This document shows positions 22,744-34,290 of a stretch of 64,000 bases of DNA, one piece after another. The first letter of the stretch is position 1; each line of letters starts with the position of its first letter. The notes below the pieces were generated by a model that searched no databases, had not been told where the DNA came from, and saw only the letters and a program-made list of their open reading frames with translations. The position numbers and the translations under genes are program-made. The stretch is from Parus major (Eukaryota; Chordata; Aves; Passeriformes; Paridae), in NCBI RefSeq assembly GCF_001522545.3, contig NC_031783.1, positions 158,849 to 222,848 of the forward strand, written 5' to 3'.

Positions 22744-24162
22744 TGTTGTGGTTTTAAAGCAGCAACTAAAAAATCACTAGAAAAGAGCAAAACAGGCTTA
22801 AAACTTAAAAGGAATAAAGGAAGTTTATTAACAAAACTACAAGAATTAGAAAACCAGAATAAAACCTCTAGAAAACCCTTTTTTTCCCCCACTACTCAAT
22901 CATTCTCTTGTTCACATGACAACATAGAGACAAAAAAAAACTTGAGTATTTATAACTTGCTATAGTCTTTCCATCAGTTTTTGTAGAGAAACAGAAGTCT
23001 TCTGCTAATCTATGGCGTTTTTCACAAGAAAACTATTTCTGTTATGGACTTCTTTTTCTCTGATGTTAGCTGCCCAGAAATCTGCCATCAGTTGTCTCCT
23101 CCCATTTCCCATCACTCTGAGGTGTGTTATGGGTGAAATGAGTCTAGGGATGTCATTTTTAAGGATGAGTTATTCAAAGGGAAAAGTTCTCTTCATTTGT
23201 CTCTGTGAGCCTCTCTGGAAACAGAAGTTTTCTCTTTGCCTCTACAAAGCTACAAATCTTCAACTATTACTTCTCCCCCTCTGTTCCAACACCTCACTGT
23301 ATCACAAACACTTTACTTTTTGCTCAAAATCTACACTTTGAACTACTGTATTCCTCCCAATATACTCTGTCCTGAATTAAAGGAGTTTTTTTCAGAACAC
23401 TATTGTCTATCTCTATAGCTTTAACAGAGAAATATTTCAGTTTATTAAAGCATCTTCTTATTCTCTACTTCTTTTAAAGCTTAATTCCTTTCTTTACCGT
23501 CTCTGATAGCTTATAAAGTCTCTTTACATGTTGATTACTCTCTCTTTCTCTCTCTGGAAAAAAAGATTAATCTGCAAGTCTCATCTGGGTAATGAAAAGG
23601 TTAAAATTTTGCCCAGGCCTTGTAGATGGTTCTGTGATCTCTGCTGGTGCAGCAGCTGGAGCTGTCTGTGATGGAAGATTCTTCATGGCTGCTCTGGTGA
23701 GTGTGGTCACTGTCTCAGCCCACCGCAGGTCAAGAGCTTTTTCTTTCTTTACTCAGCAGTCTGTGGTGAATTCAGTCCCAGCAAAAACTGCAGCCGAGCC
23801 AGGGACCGGCCTGGCCCGGCCAGAGCCCGGGGCAAGCCCTGCAGGCCCCATCTCCCGGCCGGGAGCCGCGGCAGGCCCAGCCCAGCCCAGCCCAGGCCAC
23901 ATGGGCTGGGCAGGGGAATGAGAGACCAGCTGGAGCTCTGTTACCTTTCACAGCCAGAAAACAAAAAGACAAAGAAATTCCCAAGCTTAAGTCTTAAGAT
24001 GGTGTTCACAAGTTGATCTCACTTTTCAACAGTCAAAACTGCTGTCAGTTCTTAAAAATGGCCAGTTGTTGGCTGGGAGAAAAACTCTCACCAGCCTCCA
24101 GCAGTTTTAACTTCTTTAAGTGTTTCTCTTTTTTTTCTTAAATGCCAATCTATCACATGGCA
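22744..24162 (-). mobile_element. 1.4-kb LTR, copy 2
   Basis: It starts TGTTGTGG, follows copies 1 and 3 along its whole length including the GC-rich block (about 23790-23900), and ends about CATGGCA. The left flank is CAGGG (22739-22743); the same five bases appear at 24169-24173, six bases past the expected end, so the right end may be slightly altered. Confidence 0.75.
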
Positions 24163-24473
24163 GAAGGCCAGGGTTGCACCAGGGAGGAAATCAATGGGTT
24201 ACAAAGGATCAGCATAGTCACCAAAGCATGGTAGGATAGCTCACCAAGAGAAGAGGGGATGGTCCCATCTAAGGGGTATCTCTCCTTAGGAGAGGGTTGG
24301 GATAAGCTTATCACAGCTCCCTCAGGGAACATTCCTCCAAAGGAAAACCTTGGTAGGCTCACCTTCCTCCACAAGTGGTTGTTTCTTACATTCTTTAGCT
24401 TTTTGACACAGAATGCCTTTGTTTTGACTTCAGCATGTCTGTTGAGGTTTGTGTTTTTTCTGTTTCTTCCTAG

Positions 24474-24617
24474 TCAGTGTTTTTGTTTTCTCTTTGTTCA
24501 TGATGCTGGGATCATCCATCTTTGCTTTAGGCTTACACTTCAAGGACTCGCCATACCTCCTCCTAATGATGTTAAAAGGAAGACAGCTCTTTGGTTCCAG
24601 AATGGGTCACTTACTAG
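24474..24617 (+). pseudogene. MFSD1-like exon a
   Basis: The acceptor TTTCTTCCTAG lies just before it. The protein reads F-V-F-S-L-F-M-M-L-G-S-S-I-F-A-L-G, a membrane helix matching the MFSD1 region before the conserved glycine-rich loop. The loop itself is degraded (F-G-S-R-M-G-H-L-L). The exon ends ..CTAG in phase with the next exon, but the intron begins AAAGG, not GT. Confidence 0.68.
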
Positions 24618-24840
24618 AAAGGAATTCACATTTCCATGTTTTCAGATTTTCAGATTTACATCTCACCAAAGGGTCATGATCCATTTTTGCCTTCTAGACC
24701 CTTGTCCTACCAGTCACCTTCACCTGCTCTTTGCCAGGGACTTGTGTCATTGGCAGACCACTGCTCCTTGATTTTATGTGTGCTGAAATGTTTAAATCTT
24801 CCCCTCTAACAAGTTTGTCCTTCTTTCAAGAGTAGGGACT

Positions 24841-25250
24841 TGTTGCAATTTCAGAGACAGGCACACAACAGAACACACAGAACTTCATGCAACAACAGCT
24901 GAAGTTTATTGTTGGGTGCTCCATTTTACGGGAACTTCAAATTTCCTGTGCTTACACATCTGATTGGTTGGGGTCTTAGCACTGCCCAGCTCACTGGCCA
25001 ATTAGATGTCTGCATTCATGATTCAAGGGGATTGGCTGGCATCCGCTGTTTGAATTTTAATCAGACCTATCATTATCATACCCATGGACTTGTTTACTTC
25101 TTTAATTTAGCGAGCCAGACTGATGTGATTTCACTGCCTTTGAAGTTATTTTCGCTTGCCTTATAGGAGGGATAAGTTCACCTCCCATGCCCCTGCATGA
25201 TTTAGTACATTTTTAAATGGACTGTGAGGCTAACACATACCTCCTCTGGC
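24841..25250 (-). mobile_element. LTR-like element in the MFSD1-like intron
   Basis: It starts TGTTGCAATT and has a reversed polyadenylation signal at 24905-24910, giving minus orientation. CCAAT-type boxes (ATTGG) are seen near 24963 and 25031. The right end is not resolved. Confidence 0.5.
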
Positions 25251-25379
25251 ACATGCCTCCTCTTGGTATGTGTAGAGCATCTCCCAGCCTGAGCTCTTCA
25301 ACTTGAGAGAGCTGTTGCTTCTGTGCCATGCTCTTGGTCAAGCCTGTCTGTTCAAGAAAAGATTTTTATCTTTTCAAAG

Positions 25380-25529
25380 TTGTGCAGAATCATTACCATA
25401 TTACCTGGTTTAAGGGGAAGGAGGCATTTGGATTGACTCCGTCTTTCTCCTGCCTTGGGAGTGTCCTCAATTTCTTCTTCATCCAGCAGTTTGAGACAAA
25501 GTTTGGAATGCAGTGGACACTCTGGGGAG
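25380..25529 (+). pseudogene. MFSD1-like exon b
   Basis: After the acceptor ATCTTTTCAAAG comes V-V-Q-N-H-Y-H-I-T-W-F-K-G-K-E, the most diagnostic match: the V-x-Q-N-x-Y-x-x-x-W-F-K-G-K-E block is a hallmark of MFSD1. A few codons seem deleted just after it. The intron starts GCAAAT, so it is a GC donor or a mutated GT. Confidence 0.8.
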
Positions 25530-26826
25530 GCAAATTTTTTTGGTGTTTTCTAGACCCAGGCCAACCTGCCTTGTCCAATGATTAAAAGAAACTGAAAGAG
25601 GTAGTGAGGTAAGCAGAAAGTGGCACATGATTTTCCAGTTTTTCTTGTTGCTTTCTGTGTGCAATGAGTGGTGTTTTCTGCACTCATCCCAGAAAACCCA
25701 TTCTAACTCTCAGCGTCAGCCTGACAGTTTTGGTTTTTTGACATATTTTAACATCTTCAGTCACAGATAGTCAGTACTTAATATAGGAGTACTCCCATGG
25801 AATAGAAACTTTAGAGTGAGAGACAGGAATGAAATGTGTTTGTTATTCTGTACTTTGGCCAGCAGACCTGCTGATTCTGCCAACAGTGTGTTTACTGGTC
25901 CCAGCAGAAGATGCACTGCACATGGCTGATTGAAACCACATGTTTATATTACTGTGAGAAGCAGAACCTGAATTGCACATTTCTTGGTTTGATTCGGTTC
26001 TAGGGTTTGTATCTTTAGAAGATTTGAGCTTCTCCCCTCTTTTTGGTGCAGTGAGATGAGATCTACCTTAAGTGTAAGGAATGGGTTAAATGGCACCTGG
26101 GTACTCTGCTGGACCAGTGATGTTAGGGAGACTTGCTTCAGGACCTTCTTTGTGTACAAAGAGTATAGAAAAGTGTTATTTACAAAACAAGGCAGTATGG
26201 GCCATCACCCACAGAAAGAGATACATCTCTTGCAGAAGTTGAAACTGATTGGTGTCCTCTGATTCCAGCTCTGAGAGAAAGCTGTGGTGGGCATGGGGTG
26301 TCACATCCTGTCTGACATTTACTTTTGTGCTCAGACAGCATTTGCAAGTACAGCACAGTGACTTCTGTAGCCCTTTAAGGGGTCAATACATTAGATGAAG
26401 TGTGCATTTATCTCAGAGCTGTTTTGACTCTTTGGAAAACAAAATGGGTACAGAACTCCTTCTGAGAAAGATGTCTGCAGCAGATGAACACTGCCAAACT
26501 TGCTTCAGCATAGGCAACATAACCAGACTCACTACCCTGGAGCTGCCTGTGCTCACAGACCAGATTGATGTGGCAACTGCAGCAGGTCACACCAATGAAG
26601 ACCTACAGCCTGGCTTTCTGTAGAGCCATGATATGCCTTCCCTGCTCTGGGGACCAGGGAAGCTTCCCAATGCCTGCCTTGGGTTTATTGCACAGTTCTG
26701 CTGCAGGTCAGGAGCATTCTAGTGACAGACCAGCTGAGCTCTGCCTGAGAGACTCGGGTGGCTTTAGCCTCACTGGCCTCAGGCAGTCCTGCAGCCATGG
26801 GAGTGATATGCGGATAGAAAGGACTC

Positions 26827-27390
26827 TGTAACTCACAGAGTAGTTATAAGAGTAGGTATGAATTTATTCAGTGCTGAGGTGCATGGGGGATATCTCCTCC
26901 AAAGGCATGCACACCTTGGAGATTTGTTTCTCCCTTTTTTATTCTCTACAAACTAAAGTTACACAGTATGCCTAATACATATTCATTTGCTAACCCCACC
27001 TGTCCCCGCTTCATATTAAAATTAGTTCCACGCCTATTTGCAGCTGCGCACTGCTCCTTGTTGGTCACTCTGGTGGTCTTCTGGGGGTCTTTGGGGCTGA
27101 AGTCAGCATTTTTCCTTCAGCTGAACTTTTTACCTTGTCTTCTTGCTCATGCTCCCTTCAGTTCTTTTGACCCCTCCTCTTTCCATTTCTTCTGGTTTAG
27201 GGGTCCAAAAGAATCCAAGGAACCCCCTCATCCTATGGTGTATTTATGCTTGCATATATCCTGTTTATGTATTCCAGCTCCTTATCTCATCCAGTAGTCT
27301 TTATTCTCTTCCTGCTATTATGGGAACAGTCAGTATTTCACACGGGTTTTGTAGCCCCTTCTTTTACACAAGGCAATTTTATAAATGATT
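26827..27390 (-). mobile_element. LTR-like element, minus strand
   Basis: It starts TGTAACTCACAGAG with a reversed polyadenylation signal at 26863-26868, the same layout as the other minus-strand LTRs here. The right end is uncertain, and no duplication was found. Confidence 0.42.
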
Positions 27391-27593
27391 CCTGATTCTT
27401 AATTTCTCTGTTTCAGGAGCTCAGTGGGCAGAGCTCAGGGACTGTGACAGCGTGGTGCAAGGTAAAGGATCCTACTCCATTTTAAGAGAATCCAGGCTTA
27501 GGAGTCATGGAGAATTCAGCATTGTACATGCAGTGGATTTTTGTCATTCAGTGCTCTCCACTCCAAGGAATTTCTAACACCTTGTTTTTCCAG

Positions 27594-27650
27594 GGAGTCT
27601 GCTCTGTGTGCTGGGGTTTGTTTCAGCCCTCACAGTCAGCATACTTGACG
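27594..27650 (+). pseudogene. MFSD1-like exon c
   Basis: The acceptor TTGTTTTTCCAG precedes S-L-L-C-V-L-G-F-V-S-A-L-T-V-S-I-L-D, a helix followed by Asp as in MFSD1. The reading phase joins exon b exactly. No good donor follows, and an LTR starts at 27675, about 25 bases on, so the true exon end was probably lost. The end given is approximate. Confidence 0.65.
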
Positions 27651-27674
27651 AAGTGGGGAACTGGACTTGGATGG

Positions 27675-28000
27675 TGTTGCATTGCTGATGTTGGAGACAG
27701 GCATGTGACAAAACAGACCAAGGGGTCATGCGTCAACAGCCAACTTTTATTGAGTGCTAGTCTCCTTATAAAGCTTTGAAGGCCTGTGCGGTTAGTTCTG
27801 ATTGGCTTGAACCAATTGCCATCCTACCAACCAGCCAATAGCTGCCTGTGTCCTAGACGGCCTAGGCCTGCTCTTGAACAGCCCAGACTGGTTGAGTTAT
27901 ATAAATCAAGGTAATTATATAATCAGTTGTGTTTTAGTTATAAAATTAGGATTATTTATAACTGTGAGGCCCTCAGGACAGCTGTTAGCCACCACAGTGT
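27675..28000 (-). mobile_element. LTR-like element next to MFSD1-like exon c
   Basis: It starts TGTTGCATTGC and has a reversed polyadenylation signal at 27746-27751. It resembles the element at 24841 in layout. The right end is not resolved; the sequence to about 28.0 kb is AT-rich with CCAAT boxes. Confidence 0.48.
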
Positions 28001-28149
28001 TATCCACCAAGAATCCAAAAAAGTGTTACGTGGTGCTTTTTCATCTCTATCCTGGAATTCCCAGGTGCAGGAGCACTGCCACCGAAGTGGCAGGGAAGGC
28101 TCCAGCAACAGGAGCCAGTCCTGGCCAGGAGAGGTGTCCTGGGGTGACT

Positions 28150-28760
28150 TTATGATGCTTGTATCTCCAGTCACCTTGTTTATGTTACATATTAAGTTCT
28201 GCACCTTTAAGACTGGCTCTGAGAGTGAAGTGGGGGGAAGAAGCAGTGTGCAGTTTGTGTTGATAAAGAGCCCTCACTCCTCCCCATCCTGCTCCTGGAC
28301 TGTGCTATCTGCAGCATGGACAGACAGTGGGACAGAGCTCTCCTTTGCTGTTAGTTTTTAGCTAGCTGAGGCAGAGAAGTTCCCCAGACTGGTTTTTTCC
28401 CCTTCTTACTGGATCTGTTCAAACCTGCTCTGGACTGAAAACCCAGACAAACCCCGGGAACTCACGCCTGTGGCTCACCAGGGCCTGGGCCTCAGCGCTT
28501 TCCATCACTGGAGAGACTGATAAGTGACTGAGTGGTCCAAGCTACACCACATGAAAAGGACTTTTTCTGGATTTGCCATCACATTGAACACCAAGAGGTG
28601 TTATTGTTTAATATTATTCAATTTCTGTTAAATAAAGTTTTTTCCACTTTTCTCCAAGGAAATATCTTCCCAAACCATTTGGGAGAGCGGCCACTTTAAT
28701 TTGCTTTCTGGAAGGACCCCATTTGGAGGTTCTCTCCAAAATTTGCCCTAAACCAGGAGA
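28150..28760 (+). mobile_element. LTR-like element, plus strand (ERVL-type 3' part)
   Basis: It has AATAAAG at 28631-28637 followed by a pyrimidine-rich stretch and a segment around 28660-28755 with paired CATTTGG blocks, a layout I associate with bird ERVL LTRs. Both ends are approximate. Confidence 0.5.
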
Positions 28761-29485
28761 AGAGGGGATTTGCACCCCTCGGTTCAACCCTGCAGAGCAG
28801 TGCTGAGAAGATCACATCTGTGAGCCACTACCCAAGAGTTCCATTACCTGGAGCCTTCCAGAGAGCTCAGGTAGCACTTGGAATGGCAGTAGCTTTCTGA
28901 GCAAGTTACTTTCTGACTGTAAGTGGCTCAGAGGAGCATTTTGTTTACAAAACTAGCTGGTAGCCTCCCTCTGAACTGCTTTCTGGCTCACAGGATCCAG
29001 GATAGCAAATAGCTAATCTGGGCAGTACTGAACTCTCTTGCCAGCCCTTATCTTCAATACCTCCTTGCATTCTGACTAGGAACTAGCACTACAAGCAACT
29101 CTGGTCTGCAATTTTTATGTCACTTTGATCTATTAGATGGCTTCCTTCTCATGAAAGTACTCTCAACTGGTTTCTGTAGTTGTCTTTCACCGAAGGACAT
29201 GCAGTGGACTCCTAACAGATTGCTTTAAAACAGTCTCTTGCAGCCAGAACTTTTATAAAAATAAGAAAGCTTTTTTGTTTTCTTTACTGGACAGTGCTAA
29301 AGAAGGAATGTTTTAGAGTCAGCACATCTCAAGTTTCACTTAAGAGATGAATGAGCTGCCTTTCATTTCCCTCTTACATGCCATTACTTCTTAAATCTCT
29401 TGTGCCCTTTTGTGGCTTGCAGAAAGTGATATTGGTGTGAAGCTGGGCTATTTTCCTGGGGAGGGGGAGTGCATTTTTGTTGCAG
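28761..29485 (+). other. MFSD1-like intron, no element recognised
   Basis: Single-copy looking sequence with no gene or repeat that I can name. Confidence 0.4.
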
Positions 29486-29571
29486 ATTCAGGACATCCAG
29501 CACCTTCTCCTTCACTACTGGCTGCTGGTGCTCACCATCATGTTCTTCTTCCCCTTTGTGGCAGACATCAC
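29486..29571 (+). pseudogene. MFSD1-like exon d
   Basis: After TTTTTGTTGCAG the frame reads I-Q-D-I-Q-H-L, then Y-W-L-L-V-L-T-I-M-F-F-F-P-F-V-A-D. Compared with the family, about four residues are missing between the two Phe runs. The exon should end at 29571 to join exon e in phase, but the following bases are ATACTG rather than a GT donor. Confidence 0.7.
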
Positions 29572-31074
29572 ATACTGTTCTATGGTTGTGGCCCACTGAC
29601 TGACATGAGCCAACAAAGCCTTGCAGGCCTCACTTTTGGGTGGACTGGGAAAGAGAGGGGTGGGTAATAGGCTTCTTCCTTCCACTTGTAAAATGTGGAG
29701 AAACATGCCTTTAACATCTAAAAGTTTGAGGGTTCTTCAACCTTTCTTTCCCTTCAAAGATGAGAGAAGCTTTTGAAAGACTGCAAAAATACCTTAAGGG
29801 AAAATGATTCATCCAATATTTACAGCTTCAAACACTGCCAAAGGAGGATCAGAAGGATTTGGGAGAAGGGATAAAATATGCCATTTGAAAAACAGCCCAC
29901 AGACATTTCACCTTTGTGACAGACCAGCAAAGTAGGTGTCTCCTGAGCTGGGTGGGGTGGGGCGTCAACTCCACAGGCCTGGGGCAGCTCTGTCCTGCAG
30001 CTGCTGCACTCTGCTGTGTCTGGAACATAACTAGACTTGCTCAGTCTGGGGTTGTACAAGAGGAAGGCTTTGTATCTGGTGAAAGCTTCTGACTTCCTTT
30101 TTAATGCTTGCCTTTGCTTAAAAGAAAGTAGCAACCTGGACATCTAAATTGCAATTCCTACTTCTGTCCTGGGGCTCTATCACACACTTGTTTTGCTGCT
30201 TTGCTCCCCTTTATGGATGATATAGCAGCTTCTGTCACGTAATGAGGATGAACTTTTATATGTAAGGCCTGCAGTAAAAGAAATAAATAATTTTGGTAGC
30301 ATTTCATTAGTGATTTAAAAGAGGCCACTGTGAAATCAGAAGGGAAGAAATGTCATCAGCATGACAACTGATGGGAAGTAGCCATACAGGTAGCCAAATG
30401 AAGTTTTAAGTAGCTACAAGATATTTAAATAAACCTCTGTGAAAGCTGTTAAACTGACTGACTGTAAATTCTATAAAGAATTTGAGGCAGTTTAATTAAA
30501 TTTCTGCATGTCACTAACAAAGCTGAAAGGCTGGTTTTGACAGTGGGGTTTTTTCTTTGCTGTAACCAGGTCTCCTTAAAGGCATTTCCTGGGGCAAGTC
30601 CTAGTATTTCTCAAATGCAGATGTTCAATATAAATGCTGATCTTTGCTGCTAGATTATTTTTAAACCATGGTCCTGCCCCTCTGCATTCATCTCCTTGAA
30701 CTGATAAGGCTTTTAGCTTCTTAAAAGAGGATGTCAAAACTTCACCCATTAGGTTTGGACAGGTGATGGCACATTGCTTCTGTGAATGGTGCTGATATAG
30801 GAAACACATGCTCCACTTTAACCTGCAGTTTCACTCTGAACTTGCAGAAGTGTCTTGACAGTGTCTGAAAATACCAGCTCCTCTGTGGTGTGCACTAATT
30901 AAAAAGAAAGTAAACCACCAAAGGCTTGGCACTACAAACCAGAAGGAATCAAGCTTGTTTACAAGTCCCCTCATTCAAACCCTTCCTGCCCATATGCTTG
31001 TGCTTACTTTCTATCAAAATAACCACTTCAAGAATACTAATTATTTTACTTTCTTGGCTTAATTTTATTTTTAG
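29572..31074 (+). other. MFSD1-like intron, no element recognised
   Basis: No LTR ends, CR1 or exon were recognised in this 1.5-kb intron. Confidence 0.45.
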
Positions 31075-31186
31075 CAAGTATATCCAGGATAAATATTCTG
31101 GTTAAAATCAGCGGGCAGCTGCTTACATTTTTGGGGCAGTGTATGACATCTTCATCATTCTCTCCGCAGTAGTTGGCATATTAATT
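31075..31186 (+). pseudogene. MFSD1-like exon e, with in-frame stop
   Basis: The acceptor TTTATTTTTAG and donor GTGAGT are both good. The frame reads K-Y-I-Q-D-K-Y-S-G, then TAA (31103-31105), then N-Q-R-A-A-A-Y-I-F-G-A-V-Y-D, then I-L-S-A-V-V-G-I-L-I. Both sides of the stop align with the family, so this is a nonsense change inside an otherwise preserved exon. Confidence 0.78.
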
Positions 31187-31261
31187 GTGAGTACACAAAA
31201 CATGAAGCATTCACTGATAACTTGCTCCTGATTATTTTTGGAAACGTCTGCTACAGGCACT

Positions 31262-32661
31262 TGTCGTGGTTTAAAATCAATAACTAAGAAAATTACTTAT
31301 TTCTTGCTGTGAGATATGGATTAGAATAAGGGCAAAACAGGCATAAAACTTAAAAGGAATAAAGAAAGTTTATTGACAAACAACAAGAATAAGAACACCA
31401 GAATAAACTTCCAGAAAAACCTTTTCATCCCTTATCTATTTACTATTCTTTCGTTCACATGACAACAGAGACAAAAACTTTGGAACTTTGGTGGTTAAAA
31501 CAGTCCCAATTCTTGCTACAGTCTTTTCACCTGTCTTTGTCGAGAAACAGAAGTTTCTTCCTGTTAATTTATGGAGTTTCTCACATGAAAACTATTTTTT
31601 GTTATAGTTTTCCATTGCCCTGATATCAGCTGCCCAGAGCTGCTGTTATCAGAGCCCACCCCTCCCATTTTCACATCACTCTGAGATGTGTATGGGTCAT
31701 GATTCGAGGGATAGCATTTTTAAGGATGAGTATTCAAAGGTAAAAAAAAGTCTTCTTCATCTGTTTCTGTGAGCTTCACTAGACAACAGTTTTCTCATTG
31801 CCTCTCAAGGCTTCAAATCTCCCAGCACTTCACTATACTATAATTACTCAAGTTTACACTTTGAACACTTTATTCCTCCCTACATACTTATCATGAATTA
31901 AAGGAGTTTTTTCCAGGACTTCATTGTCCATCTCCATAGCCTAACAGAAAGACATTTCAGCTAAATTAAAGCATCTTCTTAATTCTCTACCTTTCTTGAA
32001 GTTTCTTTTCTTTCTTGTCACTGGTAGTTTATAAAGTCTCTTTTCATGTTGATCATTCTCCTTTTCTCTCTCTGGATAAAAAAGTTAATCCGCAAGTCTC
32101 ATCTGGGTAATGAAAGAGTTAAAATCTTGCCCAGGCTGTTGTAGGTAGTTCTGTGGCCTCGGCTGGTGCAGGAACTGGAGCCGTCTGTGATGGAAAGTTC
32201 CTCATGGCTGCTCTGGAGAGTGTGGTCACCGTCTCTGCTTGCTGCAGGCCCAGAGCCCCTCTCCTTCTCTACTCGGCAGTTTCTGGTGAATTCTATCACG
32301 GCAAAACCTGCAGCCAAGCCAGGAACCGGCCCGGCCCGGACAGGGCTCAGGGCAAGCCCCCCCCCGCAGGCCCCATCTCCCAGCCGGGAGATGCAGCAGG
32401 CCCAGCCCGGCCCCCGCCCGGCCGCATGGCCGGGCAGAGAGCGAGAGGCCGGAGCTCTGCTACCTTTCACTGCCAGGAAACAAAGAGAGCTCAGAGAGCT
32501 CTGGTTTTACACTTTAAGGTAGGGTTCACAAGTTGATCCCACTTTTCAATGGCCTAAACTGCTGTCAGTTCTCAGCAATGACCGATAATTGGTCAGGAGA
32601 AAAGACTCTAGGCAGTTCTCAGAAACTTCAACTTTCTTAAAGGTAAAGTAACTCCATGACA
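31262..32661 (-). mobile_element. 1.4-kb LTR, copy 3, perfect 5-bp target duplication
   Basis: It starts TGTCGTGG, ends CCATGACA and is flanked by GCACT at 31257-31261 and 32662-32666. It is exactly 1400 bp and colinear with copies at 17997 and 22744, including the GC-rich block near 32300-32440. It lies in the intron between MFSD1-like exons e and f. No internal retroviral sequence is present, so it is a solo LTR. Confidence 0.9.
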
Positions 32662-33226
32662 GCACTTCAAACAGAAGCAGGGGGGCTGTTTCACCTGTTG
32701 TGGCTGAACGAGGAGTCCTTTATATCTTTGCAAACTGCAGGATGCACCTTAACCTGACTAAAATTACAAGAAGTAACATTTCCCTGTTTTCACCTCTGTC
32801 CTATAATTGTGCTACGGCAGCATCAACCCACGGTACACGGCTGTGTGTTTTGGGAAGTCTGAGACTGAAACATAAAGGACTGGGATAAGCTTTGCAAGTG
32901 GATGGGAAAGGAAAATCTGCATGCCATCAGGCCATTTTTTGTCAAATAAAATTCCTTATTTCCATAATGATCAAGGTATAATGTTTTTCCTTCCCCTTTG
33001 TTAAAGCCTGGGGTTTCATTTGAGTATCAGACACCTAGTAACATTTCAGTCTCAGTGCAGAAGTATGCAAGAGGTAGAACAGCTGATCTGCTACACTGCC
33101 AACAGCCAGCAAATGCCATGTCACTGCCACTCCTGCCAGCTCTCTTTTGCGCAGCCCCATGTGCCACCACGACTCATGGGAAGCAGGGGCCCCTGGAAGA
33201 GACTTTCTGTTCATTCCCTTCACCAG

Positions 33227-33364
33227 GACTTCATTGGACTGAGAGGTGTCCTTGCTGTTGGCTGTCCCATGTTGACTCTGCCAGTCTTTGCTTTCCTGCC
33301 ATTCACATCTGTGCCTCTGCTAGTCTATACCATCTGGCTGGGGATCACTTACTCCTTTGCTGCA
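33227..33364 (+). pseudogene. MFSD1-like exon f
   Basis: Acceptor CCCTTCACCAG and donor GTGAGT are intact. The frame D-F-I-G-L-R-G-V-L-A-V-G-C starts exactly in phase after exon e and continues through two membrane helices ending I-T-Y-S-F-A-A. It has 46 codons, all open. The next exon was not found downstream. Confidence 0.78.
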
Positions 33365-33954
33365 GTGAGTAGAGTCCCCCACTGTATCTGGGTGTATTCC
33401 AGCTACACTCCTACATGTGGATGGCATATTACTGCTGCCCTGGTATCCTGCTAAGCAGGTTTCACAGCCACAGGTTGAAGTCACTGGCTCTACAAGCCTG
33501 AAGTTGTGGGAACCTAATTAGATGGGCAGATCATACCCTGAACAGAGTTCCTAGCATGAAGGGAACAAACCTGAAGCCTTGAGAGATGGGGTGCTAGGGG
33601 GATGCTGATAGAATCATCCTACCTAGACTTCTAAGGTCAAAACCTTGTCCTGTGGCTGCGATTGGCTATTTCTCCCCAGATAACCCTAGGTATTGTGAAG
33701 CCCACCATGCCCCTGGGTCTTTGGAAGCTGCCCCTCAGACCATGCAGTCTCTCTATGAACATTAAAATCGATCTTGGGCAATTCCATCAAACCCAACCCA
33801 TTATCATTGCCATGCCACCCGGCTGGGTCAGTCCCAAATCACAGAGCTGACTGTGATATGAAGTCTTTGCTTAGTAACAAATAACCCTAAAGAATCAACA
33901 ATGGAGCAGAAAGGCAGAGCACAGAGCAAACAGAGTTTGAACATCTCCATGAAC

Positions 33955-34290
33955 AGAGACTCTGCGATGTCTCTGGGCCACCTGTCCCAGTGTCTGACGC
34001 CTTGCAGGAAAAATGTGTGTCCTTGTGTTCAGATGGAATTCTGTGTGGTTTCTCTTGCGCCCATTGCCACCTGTCCAGAGCAGAGTCTGGCCTCCTCATC
34101 CTTGCTCCCTCCCAGCATGTACTTGAGAACATTAGTCAGATCTCCCAGAGCCTTCTTGAGCAGCCCCAGTTCTCTCAGCCCCTTGTCCTGTGACAGATGC
34201 TCTAGTCCCTTTATCACTTTTGTGGCCCATCCCCTAAATCACATCTGTCTTGTTCTAGGGAGGTCAAAACTGCACACAGTGCTTCAGGTA
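33955..34290 (-). mobile_element. CR1 LINE fragment
   Basis: The reverse complement carries the CR1 reverse transcriptase tail pattern (..G-L-R-E-L-G-L-L-K-K-A in the frame 34029-34217). It is highly diverged and short. Confidence 0.65.

Larger units (their letters stand above)
24474..33364 (+). pseudogene. MFSD1-like transporter gene, decayed
   Basis: Six plus-strand segments align in order with MFSD1, a 12-helix major facilitator of the lysosome membrane that exports dipeptides: 24474-24617, 25380-25529, 27594-about 27650, 29486-29571, 31075-31186 and 33227-33364. Codon phases fit at every junction that can be tested. Damage is clear: TAA in frame at 31103-31105, missing GT donors after the first and fourth segments, GC after the second, a small deletion of about four codons in the fourth segment, and an LTR at 27675 beside the third. 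The N-terminal exons and the last exons were not found. I infer a unitary or duplicate pseudogene; an assembly error cannot explain all lesions. It is similar to, but not clearly the direct orthologue of, MFSD1. Confidence 0.75.

Noticed and set aside
33662..33850. Candidate next MFSD1-like exon after CCCCAG near 33680
   Set aside because: The frame lacks the expected membrane helix and does not align with the family beyond a few residues.
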